Of a DNA stretch of 51,938 bases, positions 8,017 to 16,082 are shown piece after piece. The stretch comes from Bacteroidetes bacterium GWF2_49_14 (GTDB taxonomy: Bacteria; Bacteroidota; Bacteroidia; Bacteroidales; UBA12481): NCBI GenBank assembly GCA_001769295.1, contig MEOR01000146.1, positions 1 to 51,938 on the forward strand. Reading direction: 5' to 3'. Below the pieces are notes generated by a model. That model searched no databases and had not been told where the DNA came from. It saw only the letters and a program-made list of their open reading frames with translations. The position numbers and the translations under genes are program-made. Numbering within the stretch: the first letter of the stretch is position 1; every line of letters begins with the position of its first letter.

Positions 8017-11000
8017 CGGACAACCACCTTTTGGACGATTTCATACACCAGCGGGAACTGCGCATCGCCCAGGCCCCATGGGGTTTCCTCGGGTTTCCAG
8101 CCCAGCCGCATCAATGCTTTTTCTGCAGCGGACGGATTATTGCTGTATGCGGCCACTGACCATAGCATGAGCGGACTTGCCGGCTGAACTTTCATCCAGT
8201 CGGTAAGGAAACGGTCGCCCTCAAGCTCCCGGTTCAACAGAACCTGCGACAGGGCAGTCAAAACATAGGGACTATCCCAGGCCGGCTTGTTCTGAGTCGT
8301 CCAGTTTACCAATTCATTCAGATATTTAGCTCCCTCTTCAGGCCGGTCGGTTTGTAAAAAGATGACTCCAGTCAGATAGTTCTCAATCCGTTCATCGGTC
8401 ACGTAAGGTTTTCCAACCCCCAGAGTTTCCGGCCATTTCCGGGCCTCCTCAAGATCTTTCAAAGCCCGTGCATATTTCTTTTGAACGAAGTTGTCGAGCG
8501 CCCTCAGGATCAGTGCCGACCGGTATATCTCATGCCCCTCGCGGGCACCCTCGGCAGGCAGCAGGATCAGGCTCCCGAGAATGTCTAAACATTTATCATA
8601 CTGATGGTTATAGAGTTCCGTCTTTGCCCTTTCAAACTCCAGGATCATATGCCCTGGTATCTTTTCCGTTCCTTTCCTGGCTGTTTCAAGCGCCTGACCC
8701 CAGGCCCTCTTGCCCATGTAGTAGCCGGTCAGGGCTTGCCAGGTCCGCCATTCAGTGGGTTCAAGGGCATTGGCGCGCTGGAGATCCTGAAGCACCATCC
8801 CATCATTATATCCTGTGAAAAGCTTTGCCCGCGTCAGGTAAAAATGCGACTCAGCCGGTTCATCCTTGCACGACCTGAAAAGGTCGCGTGCCTTGGCCGA
8901 ATCATCCAGGTTCCAGCGCATGAGTCCCATATAGTATCGGTTCCGCCAGTCGGGAGTTTTAGCCTCAAGAGCTTCAATGGCACGAAGGGTTTCCGGGCGC
9001 CAGGGGAAGGAGAATTTGGTTGAAATGGTTGAATTGGTTGAAATGGTTGAATTGGTTGAAATGGTTGAAATGGTTGAACTGGTGGTAGGGGAGGACCCAT
9101 GTGTCCGCCCGGTCAAATAGTCCGCCCAATAGGTTACCTCCGGCACTTTCGGCGCCATTCCAAGGAGCCTTAGAGCATCATTTGTTCGTTTGAAACCGGC
9201 ATAGAAAATGGCCAGCTCCAGATAGGTCTGCCCGGGAAATTCATTACGAATCAGGAAAGTAAAGTCGGCGAGATTTTCAGCGGTTTCCTGAATCAGGTAC
9301 CTCTCAAACCGGGCAAAGTGGTTCAAGGGATCGATTGCCAGCAGTTTATCGGTTCCGGTTTTTGCCTGATCTTTTTGCCCGGATAACCGGTTTGCCAGGA
9401 TCTCAAGTTGTATCGCCTTGATATTATAACGGTTAAAATCTTGTGCCAACGCCGTATATTTTAATGTCTGGTCAAATTTCCGGAGTATCAGGTAAATTTC
9501 AGAGATCTGGGTATAAGCCGCTGAGCGATATTCCATCGATCGGGCCGAGATTCCGAAAGCCTCCAAAGCCTGGTAGAATCCTTTCGACTCTTCAACCATT
9601 TCAACCTCTTCAACCATTTCAACCCCTTCAACCATTTCAACCCCTTCAACCATTTCAACCTTCTTAACGATCCCATATAAATAATTAGCTTTCGGATCGT
9701 AGGTATCCAGTCCTAGGGCGGTTTGTAGCAGCTCTCCAGCCAGGTTGGGCTTGAGAATCCTGATATACTCCTCGGCAAGTCCGGTGAGGGCTGGAATATA
9801 CCGCGGATCTTTTGCCAGCGTTTTCCGGAAATAGTCTCGTGCCTGCGAGTATTCCCGCTGACGGCTGAATTCGGTGGCCTTCATGAACAAGCCCTGTACC
9901 GAGTTCCAATCAAACTGCGGCGATACCACCGGCCGGTCGAGATCGCGATCTGCCTGGGTAGACGGCGTCCAGTGGAGGCGGGAGCCGATGCGGACGGCCG
10001 ACAGATGACCGCCGACGGCCGACGGATGACCGCCGGAGCCAGCAGAGTAGGTGAAAAGTTCCAGGGGCTTGAGATCGAGAACGACCTTTTCACCGGATCC
10101 ATCTGAATAATCAACAAACAGGGTGTCTTTCACAAATTCCAGCGGGCAGAACCGGATTACAGCGGTCGTCGGTCGGCCGTCATCGGTCACATAAAGCGTC
10201 CCCGCCCTCGTCACCTCCGTCACCCCACCCGTCCCCACCACCGGGAACCAGTATTCGGTAAATCGTTCGCTGGTATTAGAGGGGAACGACATATGTTTAA
10301 AAGGGGTATAAGTGCTGACGGAACCTTCTTGGTTAAACAGGATACCGGTTTGAATTTCAGTGTATTGCATGTTGCCGGGCTGATCCGTGAGAAGATCGGT
10401 CCAGAGGGCTCCCTGCGGGCTCAGCGACCAGATCCAGATCTTTTTACCCAGTTTTTCAGGATAATCGTTCCAGTGGCCGAATCCAAAGTTGCGGGTCGAA
10501 TAGAATCCGGCGAAAAAATCGGAATAGGTCCCGAGAACATGATAGCTGTGATCGGAGCCATAATTGTTCTCAACATAATTGGAAATGTTTCGCCCATCTT
10601 TCAAAACGGGCCAGGGCGACTGCACCCCGTCGTGCCCGATGTAATGGTCGCCCGGGAAAATGTATTTCAGATCCGGAGCTGCATCGGCAGCTGCGGTCGA
10701 CCACTGATACTTTGAGGTCGACAGATCCATGGGATTGTACCAGAAAGCATGCGTTTCAACCCAGGCCTTGTCTTTCGGCAGCCGGATCTCAACGCGCCAC
10801 TCTGTCCTTGAGGTGAGATCCATGGCTCCGATCCAGCAGGAAACGCTTCCATCCGGATTGGACCGCACCAGGTAATCCACCGGACTGGCGGTGGTGGGCG
10901 CGTGGCCTATTATTCCGAAATTAAACTCGATTCCACCGGAAGTCCAGGCGCCGCGCATGGATATATCCCTGAATTTCACCACTTTATTCAGATAGAGGAA

Positions 11001-11348
11001 CTCCTGCCCTGTCGATTTCTCAATGGCGCCAAGAATCTTACCCCCCATCTCCGGGGCGATTAGGACCTTAACCCAGTCATTCTCAAGCTCCACGATTTTC
11101 CAGTCGCGGTTAATCCCTTTGGTGCTGAATCCGTCAAAGCGGAAATAGGGATAAATCTTTCCGGTACGCGCTACCGGATTCGGATCCCCAAACGGGTATG
11201 TGAGAAAGGTGCGCGAATATTCCTTAAAGGACGCACGTAGAGACGGATTATTATCCGTCTCTGTATTATTATCCGTCTCTACCTGGGCAAACAGGTGAAC
11301 AGAAAAACATGAAAGCAGTAGAATCAGGGCTATGTGGATCGTTTTCAT
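8013..11348 (-). CDS. DUF5107 domain / TPR repeat secreted protein
   Basis: The track start at 11426 is a TTG; the ATG at 11348 begins a good signal peptide (MKTIHIALILLLSCFSVHLFAQ). The protein of about 1110 residues has an N-terminal DUF5107 region (galactose-mutarotase-like beta sandwich; WKIVELENDWVKVLIAPEMGGKILGAIEKSTG, GGIEFNFGIIGHAPTT). A long series of TPR-like helices follows (YSQARDYFRKTLAKDPRYIPALTGLAEEYIR and many more). DUF5107-TPR proteins are common in Bacteroidota glycan loci; their biochemical role is not established. The gene carries at least five in-frame repeat inserts: VETDNNTETDNN after the signal peptide, a doubled 21-bp unit (GGHPSAV GGHLSAV), VEMVEGVEMVEG, GRTHGSSPT and STISTNSTISTN. 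It looks like the first gene of the minus-strand run. Confidence 0.88.
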   Translation of the reverse strand: MKTIHIALILLLSCFSVHLFAQVETDNNTETDNNPSLRASFKEYSRTFLTYPFGDPNPVARTGKIYPYFRFDGFSTKGINRDWKIVELENDWVKVLIAPEMGGKILGAIEKSTGQEFLYLNKVVKFRDISMRGAWTSGGIEFNFGIIGHAPTTASPVDYLVRSNPDGSVSCWIGAMDLTSRTEWRVEIRLPKDKAWVETHAFWYNPMDLSTSKYQWSTAAADAAPDLKYIFPGDHYIGHDGVQSPWPVLKDGRNISNYVENNYGSDHSYHVLGTYSDFFAGFYSTRNFGFGHWNDYPEKLGKKIWIWSLSPQGALWTDLLTDQPGNMQYTEIQTGILFNQEGSVSTYTPFKHMSFPSNTSERFTEYWFPVVGTGGVTEVTRAGTLYVTDDGRPTTAVIRFCPLEFVKDTLFVDYSDGSGEKVVLDLKPLELFTYSAGSGGHPSAVGGHLSAVRIGSRLHWTPSTQADRDLDRPVVSPQFDWNSVQGLFMKATEFSRQREYSQARDYFRKTLAKDPRYIPALTGLAEEYIRILKPNLAGELLQTALGLDTYDPKANYLYGIVKKVEMVEGVEMVEGVEMVEEVEMVEESKGFYQALEAFGISARSMEYRSAAYTQISEIYLILRKFDQTLKYTALAQDFNRYNIKAIQLEILANRLSGQKDQAKTGTDKLLAIDPLNHFARFERYLIQETAENLADFTFLIRNEFPGQTYLELAIFYAGFKRTNDALRLLGMAPKVPEVTYWADYLTGRTHGSSPTTSSTISTISTNSTISTNSTISTKFSFPWRPETLRAIEALEAKTPDWRNRYYMGLMRWNLDDSAKARDLFRSCKDEPAESHFYLTRAKLFTGYNDGMVLQDLQRANALEPTEWRTWQALTGYYMGKRAWGQALETARKGTEKIPGHMILEFERAKTELYNHQYDKCLDILGSLILLPAEGAREGHEIYRSALILRALDNFVQKKYARALKDLEEARKWPETLGVGKPYVTDERIENYLTGVIFLQTDRPEEGAKYLNELVNWTTQNKPAWDSPYVLTALSQVLLNRELEGDRFLTDWMKVQPASPLMLWSVAAYSNNPSAAEKALMRLGWKPEETPWGLGDAQFPLVYEIVQKVVVR
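9018..9083. repeat. 9-bp tandem array in the DUF5107/TPR gene (first)
   Basis: Units ggttgaaat / ggttgaatt, opposite in orientation to the array at 9591-9660. Read on the minus strand as STISTISTNST. Confidence 0.9.
9084..9113. repeat. GTAGGGGAGGACC palindromic element encoding GRTHGSSPT
   Basis: The element runs gtaggggaggacccatgtgt and onward, directly adjoining a nonamer array. The same sequence occurs at the GH92 gene start (30225-30272) and is read in the same frame, giving GRTHGSSPT in both proteins. Confidence 0.85.
9591..9660. repeat. 9-bp tandem array in the DUF5107/TPR gene (second)
   Basis: Alternating units ttcaaccat and ttcaacccc/ctc, read on the minus strand as VEMVEGVEMVEGVEM between two TPR-like helices. 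Confidence 0.9.
9993..10034. repeat. Two tandem copies of a 21-bp unit in the DUF5107/TPR gene
   Basis: gacggccgacagatgaccgc(c) is followed by a copy with one change. It is built from the 7-bp GAYGACC family and lies in a linker between the DUF5107 and TPR parts. Confidence 0.85.
11237..11282. repeat. 1.5 copies of the GTAGAGACGGAT palindrome after the DUF5107 signal peptide
   Basis: A variant of the 28 bp palindrome (GTAGAGACGGAT / ATCCGTCTCTAC) with one arm duplicated. Read in frame as VETDNNTETDNNPSLR, immediately after the signal peptidase site. Confidence 0.88.
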
Positions 11349-11429
11349 AGAATACTCGTTTTGTACGAAGGTAACAAATAGGTGAATAATCAGGAAGGAT
11401 TTGTAATTTAACGGGATCAACGGCAAACT

Positions 11430-12548
11430 ATGGAAAAGGGGACCTCAAAAAACCCTGTTGTTTCAGTTACTTGGGCGGAAGATACAGATAATCAGAAGAT
11501 TCTGGAATTATCACCCCGATGTTACCAGTCAGGCATGATTACCATGTATCCCGACCGTTCCCCTGTTTTCAACCGTCTCCACAAGCTTATTGACGTGGAG
11601 TCCTACCATTCCCTCGCCGTGGTTGGCGATCGGGCAGTCGGATTGCTGGGCACCATCCATGAAACGATGTACTTTAAGGATCAACCCATCCGGATGGCCT
11701 ATTTTATGGATTTTAAGGTTGATCCCGATTTTCGTCGGGGACTTACTGCCTACCGGATGGTCAAACACACCATTGAGAAGGAGGTGTCCGACGGAACCCG
11801 GTTAGGGCTGGCAACCCTGTTGAAAAACAATGAGGCTCCGATGGCCTTCACAAAAGGCCGCATCGGTTTTCCGGCATCACTTTATCTCGGTGATAACCGT
11901 GTCTTTAGTTGCGTTCCGGTCAGGATGCTAAAACCAGATCAGGCCTATACCATAGAAGTTCCAACCGAAGCCGATATCTCCGAATTGGTTGATCTCTATA
12001 ACAGATTCTATTCCACCTACCGGTTGGCTCCACGGATGACGGAAGAACTTTTCCACCATTATACACGAAATATCAAAGGTTTAAGCCTCAGCGAATTCCG
12101 GGTTGCCCGGCGGGAAGGGAAGGTCCTGGCTGTTATGGCATTATGGGACGAGGAACCCTACCGGCGTTACTGGGTCACACGTTCAAACATCAGAGTCAAG
12201 CTGATTTCAGCCTTGGTGAAGGTCTTGTCCCTCTTCACCCGGGTACCGGAGCCGATAAAGATCAATAGTCCACTGAAACAGCTTTCCGTCGTCCTGTATG
12301 CTCACGATCAGTCCACTGCAGCCCTCGGAGCACTCTTCCGCGATGCCAATAACCGACACGTCGGAGGCCATTACTCACTGATACAGGTTCAAATCCACGA
12401 AGATGATCCCGCCAACGCCAGCCTGAAAGGCCTCACCGGTATCTCAATCTTCAGCGAAATACACCTATTCACTGATACTCACCAGCTCGCGAGGGAGATA
12501 CAAAATGAACCGGGGGTGGTGCACCTGGAGTTCCCGAATTATATTTAG
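11430..12548 (+). CDS. GNAT-like N-acetyltransferase-fold protein
   Basis: A 372-residue cytoplasmic protein with an ATG start and no signal peptide. The N-terminal half resembles a GNAT acyltransferase: VGDRAVGLLGTIHETMYFKDQPIRMAYFMDFKVDPDFRRGLTAYRMVKHTIE has the strand-strand-helix pattern with an FRRGLTAYRM stretch where the acetyl-CoA pyrophosphate loop would be. The second half (EADISELVDLYNRFYSTYRLAPRMTEELFHHY ... SEFRVARREGKVLAVMALWDEE) looks like a second GNAT-like unit, so this may be a tandem-GNAT protein. The substrate is unknown. It is divergent from the DUF5107 gene (81 bp apart) and convergent with uxaC across a large hairpin, so it is probably a single-gene unit. Confidence 0.75.
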   Translation: MEKGTSKNPVVSVTWAEDTDNQKILELSPRCYQSGMITMYPDRSPVFNRLHKLIDVESYHSLAVVGDRAVGLLGTIHETMYFKDQPIRMAYFMDFKVDPDFRRGLTAYRMVKHTIEKEVSDGTRLGLATLLKNNEAPMAFTKGRIGFPASLYLGDNRVFSCVPVRMLKPDQAYTIEVPTEADISELVDLYNRFYSTYRLAPRMTEELFHHYTRNIKGLSLSEFRVARREGKVLAVMALWDEEPYRRYWVTRSNIRVKLISALVKVLSLFTRVPEPIKINSPLKQLSVVLYAHDQSTAALGALFRDANNRHVGGHYSLIQVQIHEDDPANASLKGLTGISIFSEIHLFTDTHQLAREIQNEPGVVHLEFPNYI

Positions 12549-12747
12549 TAATTGGCCTCGCTGTGCTCGGCTAAATGGCTCGGCTAACGCCTCGCAAATT
12601 GGCTCCCTGCGGTCGCTAATTGGTTCGCTGACGCGAACTAATTGGCCTCCCTTTGGTCGGCTAATTGGCTCTGGCGATAATTAGCGCGTAGCGCCAATTT
12701 GCGAGGCGATAGCCGAGCCATTTAGCGAGCGCCAGCGAGCCAATTAT
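12549..12747. repeat. ~200 bp inverted-repeat element between convergent genes
   Basis: Arms 12572-12603 (taaatggctcggctaacgcc...) and 12693-12724 match as reverse complements over 32 bp with a single mismatch. The outer flanks (taattggcctcgctg / cagcgagccaatta) also pair. Inside are repeated ctaattggct units. It sits exactly between two convergent genes and could fold into one long hairpin acting as a bidirectional terminator. Confidence 0.88.
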
Positions 12748-14147
12748 TTAAAATCAAAGTAGTTAAATGCATTGTAGTAACACACATCCAGCACCACCCT
12801 CCCAAAGAACGTCATATCATCGGGCAGCTCGCCGTTTTCCACATCCCTGCCAATCAGATTGCACAAAATGCGCCGGAAATACTCATGACGGGGGTAGGAG
12901 AGGAAGCTGCGGGAGTCGGTGAGCATTCCAACGAACCGGCTTAGCAAGCCCATGTTTGACAGGGTGTTAAGTTGTTTTTCCATGCCATCTTTCTGGTCGA
13001 GGAACCACCAGCCTGAACCCCATTGCATTTTGCCCGGCACGGAGCCGTCCTGAAAGTTGCCGGTCATGGTGGCAAATACCTCGTTATCCCTGGGATTGAG
13101 GTTGTACAGGATGGTTTTGGCCAGTTTTCCTTCCTGCCCAAGCCGGTCAAAAAACCGGGCCATCGGGAGGGCAACCGGTTCATCCCCGATTGAATCGAAG
13201 CCGGTATCAGGCCCGAGCAGCCCGATCATCCTGGTGTTTGTGTTGCGCATGGCCCCGATATGGAACTGCTGAACCCAGCCTTTTTCAGCATCCATCACGG
13301 CAAGCTCATAAAGCATGGCCGATTTGAATTTCCGGATTGCCTCTTCGGAGATCGGTCTTCCGGATCTGGCCTGATCAAAAATCCGGCTGATCTCCTGATC
13401 GGTGTATTTCTCTGAATAGAAGGTGTTCAGTCCATGATCCGAAAGGCGGCAGCCCATTGAGTGAAAAAAATCATGACGGTTCCCAAGCGCTTCAAGAAGG
13501 TAACGGAACCCTTCAATTTCAATTTCGGCTACGGAAGAGAGTTTATCCAGATATAAATTCCAGGATTTTGGATTCTCAATGGACATTGCCTTGTCGGAAC
13601 GCCAGGTCGGAAGAACTTTGATACTCCAGTCCGATTCAGCAATCTGGCGGTGTGCATCGAGTGTATCAAGAGGATCATCGGTAGTGCACACCACCTCCAC
13701 GTTCATCTTCTCGAGAAGGCGGCGGACTGAGAAATCGGGGGTTTGGAGCAGTGCGGAAGCTTTGTGGTAGATTTCGTGACCTGTGACGGGTGACAGGGGA
13801 TCGGTGATGCCGAAGTACCTCTGGAGTTCGAGGTGGGTCCAGTGATAGAGGGGGTTGCGGACCGTGCAGGGAACCGTTTCGGCCCATTTTTCAAATTTCT
13901 CCTCATCCGTTGCATCCCCGGTAATGAATTGTTCCGGTATGCCGTTTGTCCGCATGGCCCGCCATTTATAATGATCACCCCTAAGCCACGCTTCCGTCAG
14001 GTTGTTAAACCGATGGTCCGATGCGATCAGCGCCGGATCCAGGTGACAATGGTAATCGATGACAGGCATTTGCGCCGCATAGTCATGGTACAACCGTTCC
14101 GCTGTGGCGGTGGTCAGCAGGAAGTTTTCGTTGAGAAATGGTTTCAT
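12744..14147 (-). CDS. uxaC: Glucuronate isomerase
   Basis: UxaC converts D-glucuronate to D-fructuronate (and galacturonate to tagaturonate), the first step of hexuronate breakdown in the cytoplasm. The ATG at 14147 (MKPFLNENFLLTTATAERLYHDY) gives 467 residues, very close to the family length; the track's earlier start reads through a REP-like repeat. Family landmarks are MPVIDYHCHLDPALIA (metal-binding HxH), WLRGDHYKWRAMRTNGIPEQFITG, CTTDDPLDTLDAHR, QFHIGAMRNTN and FVGMLTDSRSFLSYPRHEYFRRILCNLIG. It is the last gene of the minus-strand hexuronate cluster. Confidence 0.97.
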   Translation of the reverse strand: MKPFLNENFLLTTATAERLYHDYAAQMPVIDYHCHLDPALIASDHRFNNLTEAWLRGDHYKWRAMRTNGIPEQFITGDATDEEKFEKWAETVPCTVRNPLYHWTHLELQRYFGITDPLSPVTGHEIYHKASALLQTPDFSVRRLLEKMNVEVVCTTDDPLDTLDAHRQIAESDWSIKVLPTWRSDKAMSIENPKSWNLYLDKLSSVAEIEIEGFRYLLEALGNRHDFFHSMGCRLSDHGLNTFYSEKYTDQEISRIFDQARSGRPISEEAIRKFKSAMLYELAVMDAEKGWVQQFHIGAMRNTNTRMIGLLGPDTGFDSIGDEPVALPMARFFDRLGQEGKLAKTILYNLNPRDNEVFATMTGNFQDGSVPGKMQWGSGWWFLDQKDGMEKQLNTLSNMGLLSRFVGMLTDSRSFLSYPRHEYFRRILCNLIGRDVENGELPDDMTFFGRVVLDVCYYNAFNYFDFK

Positions 14148-14176
14148 AAGGGTAGTTTTCTGGTTTATTGTAACCG

Positions 14177-14200
14177 GTCCCCGCTTTCGCGGGGATGACA
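14177..14200. repeat. REP-like hairpin (gtccccgctttcgcgggg)
   Basis: A short palindrome upstream of uxaC. The same core appears as an inverted pair at 19571-19644. The uxaC to gnd gap (14148-14444, 297 bp) holds only this, a REP doublet and a heptamer-like gtgtcgggtgtcgggcat stretch. Confidence 0.85.
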
Positions 14201-14306
14201 ATCGCTTCTGGTTTATTTAAGGTCTATGGCATGAATGCTTGGTTTCTTTTGTGGGGTATCGGGTGTCGGGTGTCGGGCATCAGGATAGGGGTAAGGGGCT
14301 CTCCGA

Positions 14307-14381
14307 TGTCATCCTGACGAAAGTCAGGATCTCCTGCCAGTTGCTCCGAGGCTGGGGATCCCGGCCTTCGCCGGGATGACA
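14307..14381. repeat. REP doublet upstream of uxaC
   Basis: tgtcatcctgacgaaagtca...ggatctcc and an inverted partner ending ...ttcgccgggatgaca, separated by about 20 bp. The same doublet is found inside pdxB and the LarA-like gene. Confidence 0.88.
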
Positions 14382-14444
14382 CTTTCGAAGAGCCCTGTTC
14401 CCAACACCGGATACCCGAAACCTGAAACCTGCTACCCATATTGT

Positions 14445-15992
14445 TTACACACTATACGTCGTACTCGCAGTATCCCCGCCGCGACCGGTCCAGTTGGTAT
14501 GGAAAAATTCTCCCCGCGGGTGGTCAATTCGCTCATAAGTGTGGGCGCCGAAATAATCGCGCTGGGCCTGCAATAGGTTTGCGGGTGAGGTTGCGCAGGT
14601 GTATCCGTCGAAGAAGGTGAGCCCGGCTGCCATGGACGGAATAGACACGCCATTTAAAATCGCTTCTGATACGATTCTGCGCCATGAGCCCTGTGCCTTT
14701 ACCATTTCATTTTTAAAATATGAATCCAGCAACAGGTTCTCCAGACCGGGATTCCGGTCGAAGGCCTCCTTGATTTTTCCCAGGAACGCCGACCGGATGA
14801 TACAGCCACCGCGCCACATCTGGGCAATCCCGCCATAGTTGAGCTCCCATCCGTACTCTTTGGCCGCAGCCTGCATCAGCATATATCCCTGGGCGTAAGA
14901 GATAATTTTGGAGGCGTACAGGGCCAGGCGCAGATTATCGATGACCGACGACCGACGACTGATGACCGATGAAAGACCTTCTCCATCCGTCATCCGTCTT
15001 CTGTCATCCATCGTCCGTCGTCCGTCGTCCGTCGTCCGTCCTCCGTCGTCTGTCATCCGTCGTCCGTCATCCGTCGTCTTATACATTTCCGCCGCACCTA
15101 CCCGTTCCTCCTTCATAGCCGACAGACATCTGGCAAAAACCGATTCGCCAATAAGAGTAAGCGGAACGCCCAGATCGAGAGCGGCGACTCCGGTCCATTT
15201 ACCTGTGCCTTTCTGACCGGCGGTATCCAGAATCTTATCCACCATGGGCTTTCCGTCAGTGTCGGTGAAAGCCAGGATATCCCTCGTGATCTCTATCAGG
15301 TAGCTGTCCAGTTGCCCCTGATTCCACTCTTTGAACACCTGATGCATCTCGCCGGCACTCATGCCGTAAAGGACTTTCATGATCTGATAGGCTTCACAGA
15401 TCAGCTGCATATCGCCGTATTCAATGCCGTTATGCACCATCTTGACGAAATGTCCGGCACCCTGCTCGCCAACCCAGTCGCAGCAAACCGATCCATCGGA
15501 TACCTTGGCGGCAATGGCCTGAAATATCGGTTTTACAAACGGCCAGGCGGCTTTGGATCCCCCCGGCATGATCGATGGCCCTAGCAGCGCACCCTCTTCA
15601 CCCCCGGAAACTCCGGTTCCGATGTAAAGCATGCCCTTGCTTTCAACATAAAGCGTCCTTCTTGTCGTATCCGGAAAATGCGAGTTTCCCCCGTCAATGA
15701 TGATGTCGCCGGGTTCCAGAAGCGGAATAAGCAACTCGATGAAATCATCCACCGGCTTTCCTGCCTTGATCATCATCATAACTTTTCTGGGACGTTCAAG
15801 CGAGTTTACAAACTCCTCCAGGGAGTGCGTGCCGGTTATCCTTTTTCCCCTGGCCCGATTTTGCAGAAAGGAGTCAACCTTGTCGGTAGAACGGTTGTAA
15901 ACGCTTACCGAAAAGCCTTTGCTTTCCATGTTGAGGACCAGGTTTTCGCCCATGACGGCCAATCCTATGAGACCAATGTTTGATAATTCCAT
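14445..15992 (-). CDS. gnd: 6-phosphogluconate dehydrogenase, decarboxylating, with repeat-encoded loop
   Basis: Gnd oxidises 6-phosphogluconate to ribulose 5-phosphate and CO2 with NAD(P)+. The N-terminal Rossmann motif (IGLIGLAVMGENLVLNMESKGFSVSVYNRS), IIDGGNSHFPDT, GTGVSGGEEGALLGPSIMPGG, KMVHNGIEYGDMQLICEAY and the C-terminal TFFDGYTCATSPANLLQAQRDYFGAHTYERID are all present. At about residues 305-351 there is a 47-codon insert (TTDDGRRMTDDGGRTTDDGR...) made of heptamer repeats. It sits where E. coli Gnd has a short variable loop between VAASKVL and the RRALY helix. The flanking sequence is intact, so the enzyme is probably active. It lies between pdxB and uxaC on the same strand. Confidence 0.95.
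   Translation of the reverse strand: MELSNIGLIGLAVMGENLVLNMESKGFSVSVYNRSTDKVDSFLQNRARGKRITGTHSLEEFVNSLERPRKVMMMIKAGKPVDDFIELLIPLLEPGDIIIDGGNSHFPDTTRRTLYVESKGMLYIGTGVSGGEEGALLGPSIMPGGSKAAWPFVKPIFQAIAAKVSDGSVCCDWVGEQGAGHFVKMVHNGIEYGDMQLICEAYQIMKVLYGMSAGEMHQVFKEWNQGQLDSYLIEITRDILAFTDTDGKPMVDKILDTAGQKGTGKWTGVAALDLGVPLTLIGESVFARCLSAMKEERVGAAEMYKTTDDGRRMTDDGGRTTDDGRRTMDDRRRMTDGEGLSSVISRRSSVIDNLRLALYASKIISYAQGYMLMQAAAKEYGWELNYGGIAQMWRGGCIIRSAFLGKIKEAFDRNPGLENLLLDSYFKNEMVKAQGSWRRIVSEAILNGVSIPSMAAGLTFFDGYTCATSPANLLQAQRDYFGAHTYERIDHPRGEFFHTNWTGRGGDTASTTYSV
14939..15079. repeat. 7-bp repeat hairpin inserted in frame in gnd
   Basis: 141 bp of degenerate heptamers: the left arm has gaccgac/gatgacc units and the longer right arm has inverted ccgtcgt/ccgtcat units, so the RNA could fold. 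The period in protein is seven residues (TTDDGRR). Confidence 0.92.
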
Positions 15993-15995
15993 AAT

Positions 15996-16082
15996 ATTCT
16001 GATGTGTTGATTGGATGATGTGTTGATGTGTTGATTTGATGATTTGATGATGTGATGATGTGATGATTTGTTGATGTAATGA
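15996..16082. repeat. TGTTGATG/TTTGATGA low-complexity array between pdxB and gnd
   Basis: The intergenic gap between the pdxB stop and the gnd start is filled by degenerate gatgatgtg / ttgatgtgt units. No other signal is visible in this gap. Confidence 0.85.

Noticed and set aside
7877-8065. N-terminal 63 residues of the track's propeller ORF
   Set aside because: They are repeat translation (VEMVEM...) and overlap the end of the upstream gene; a signal peptide begins later in the frame.
14148-14201. 18-residue N-terminal extension of UxaC in the track
   Set aside because: It translates a REP-like element (SSPRKRGP); the family normally begins at MKPF-like sequence and the shorter form has standard length.
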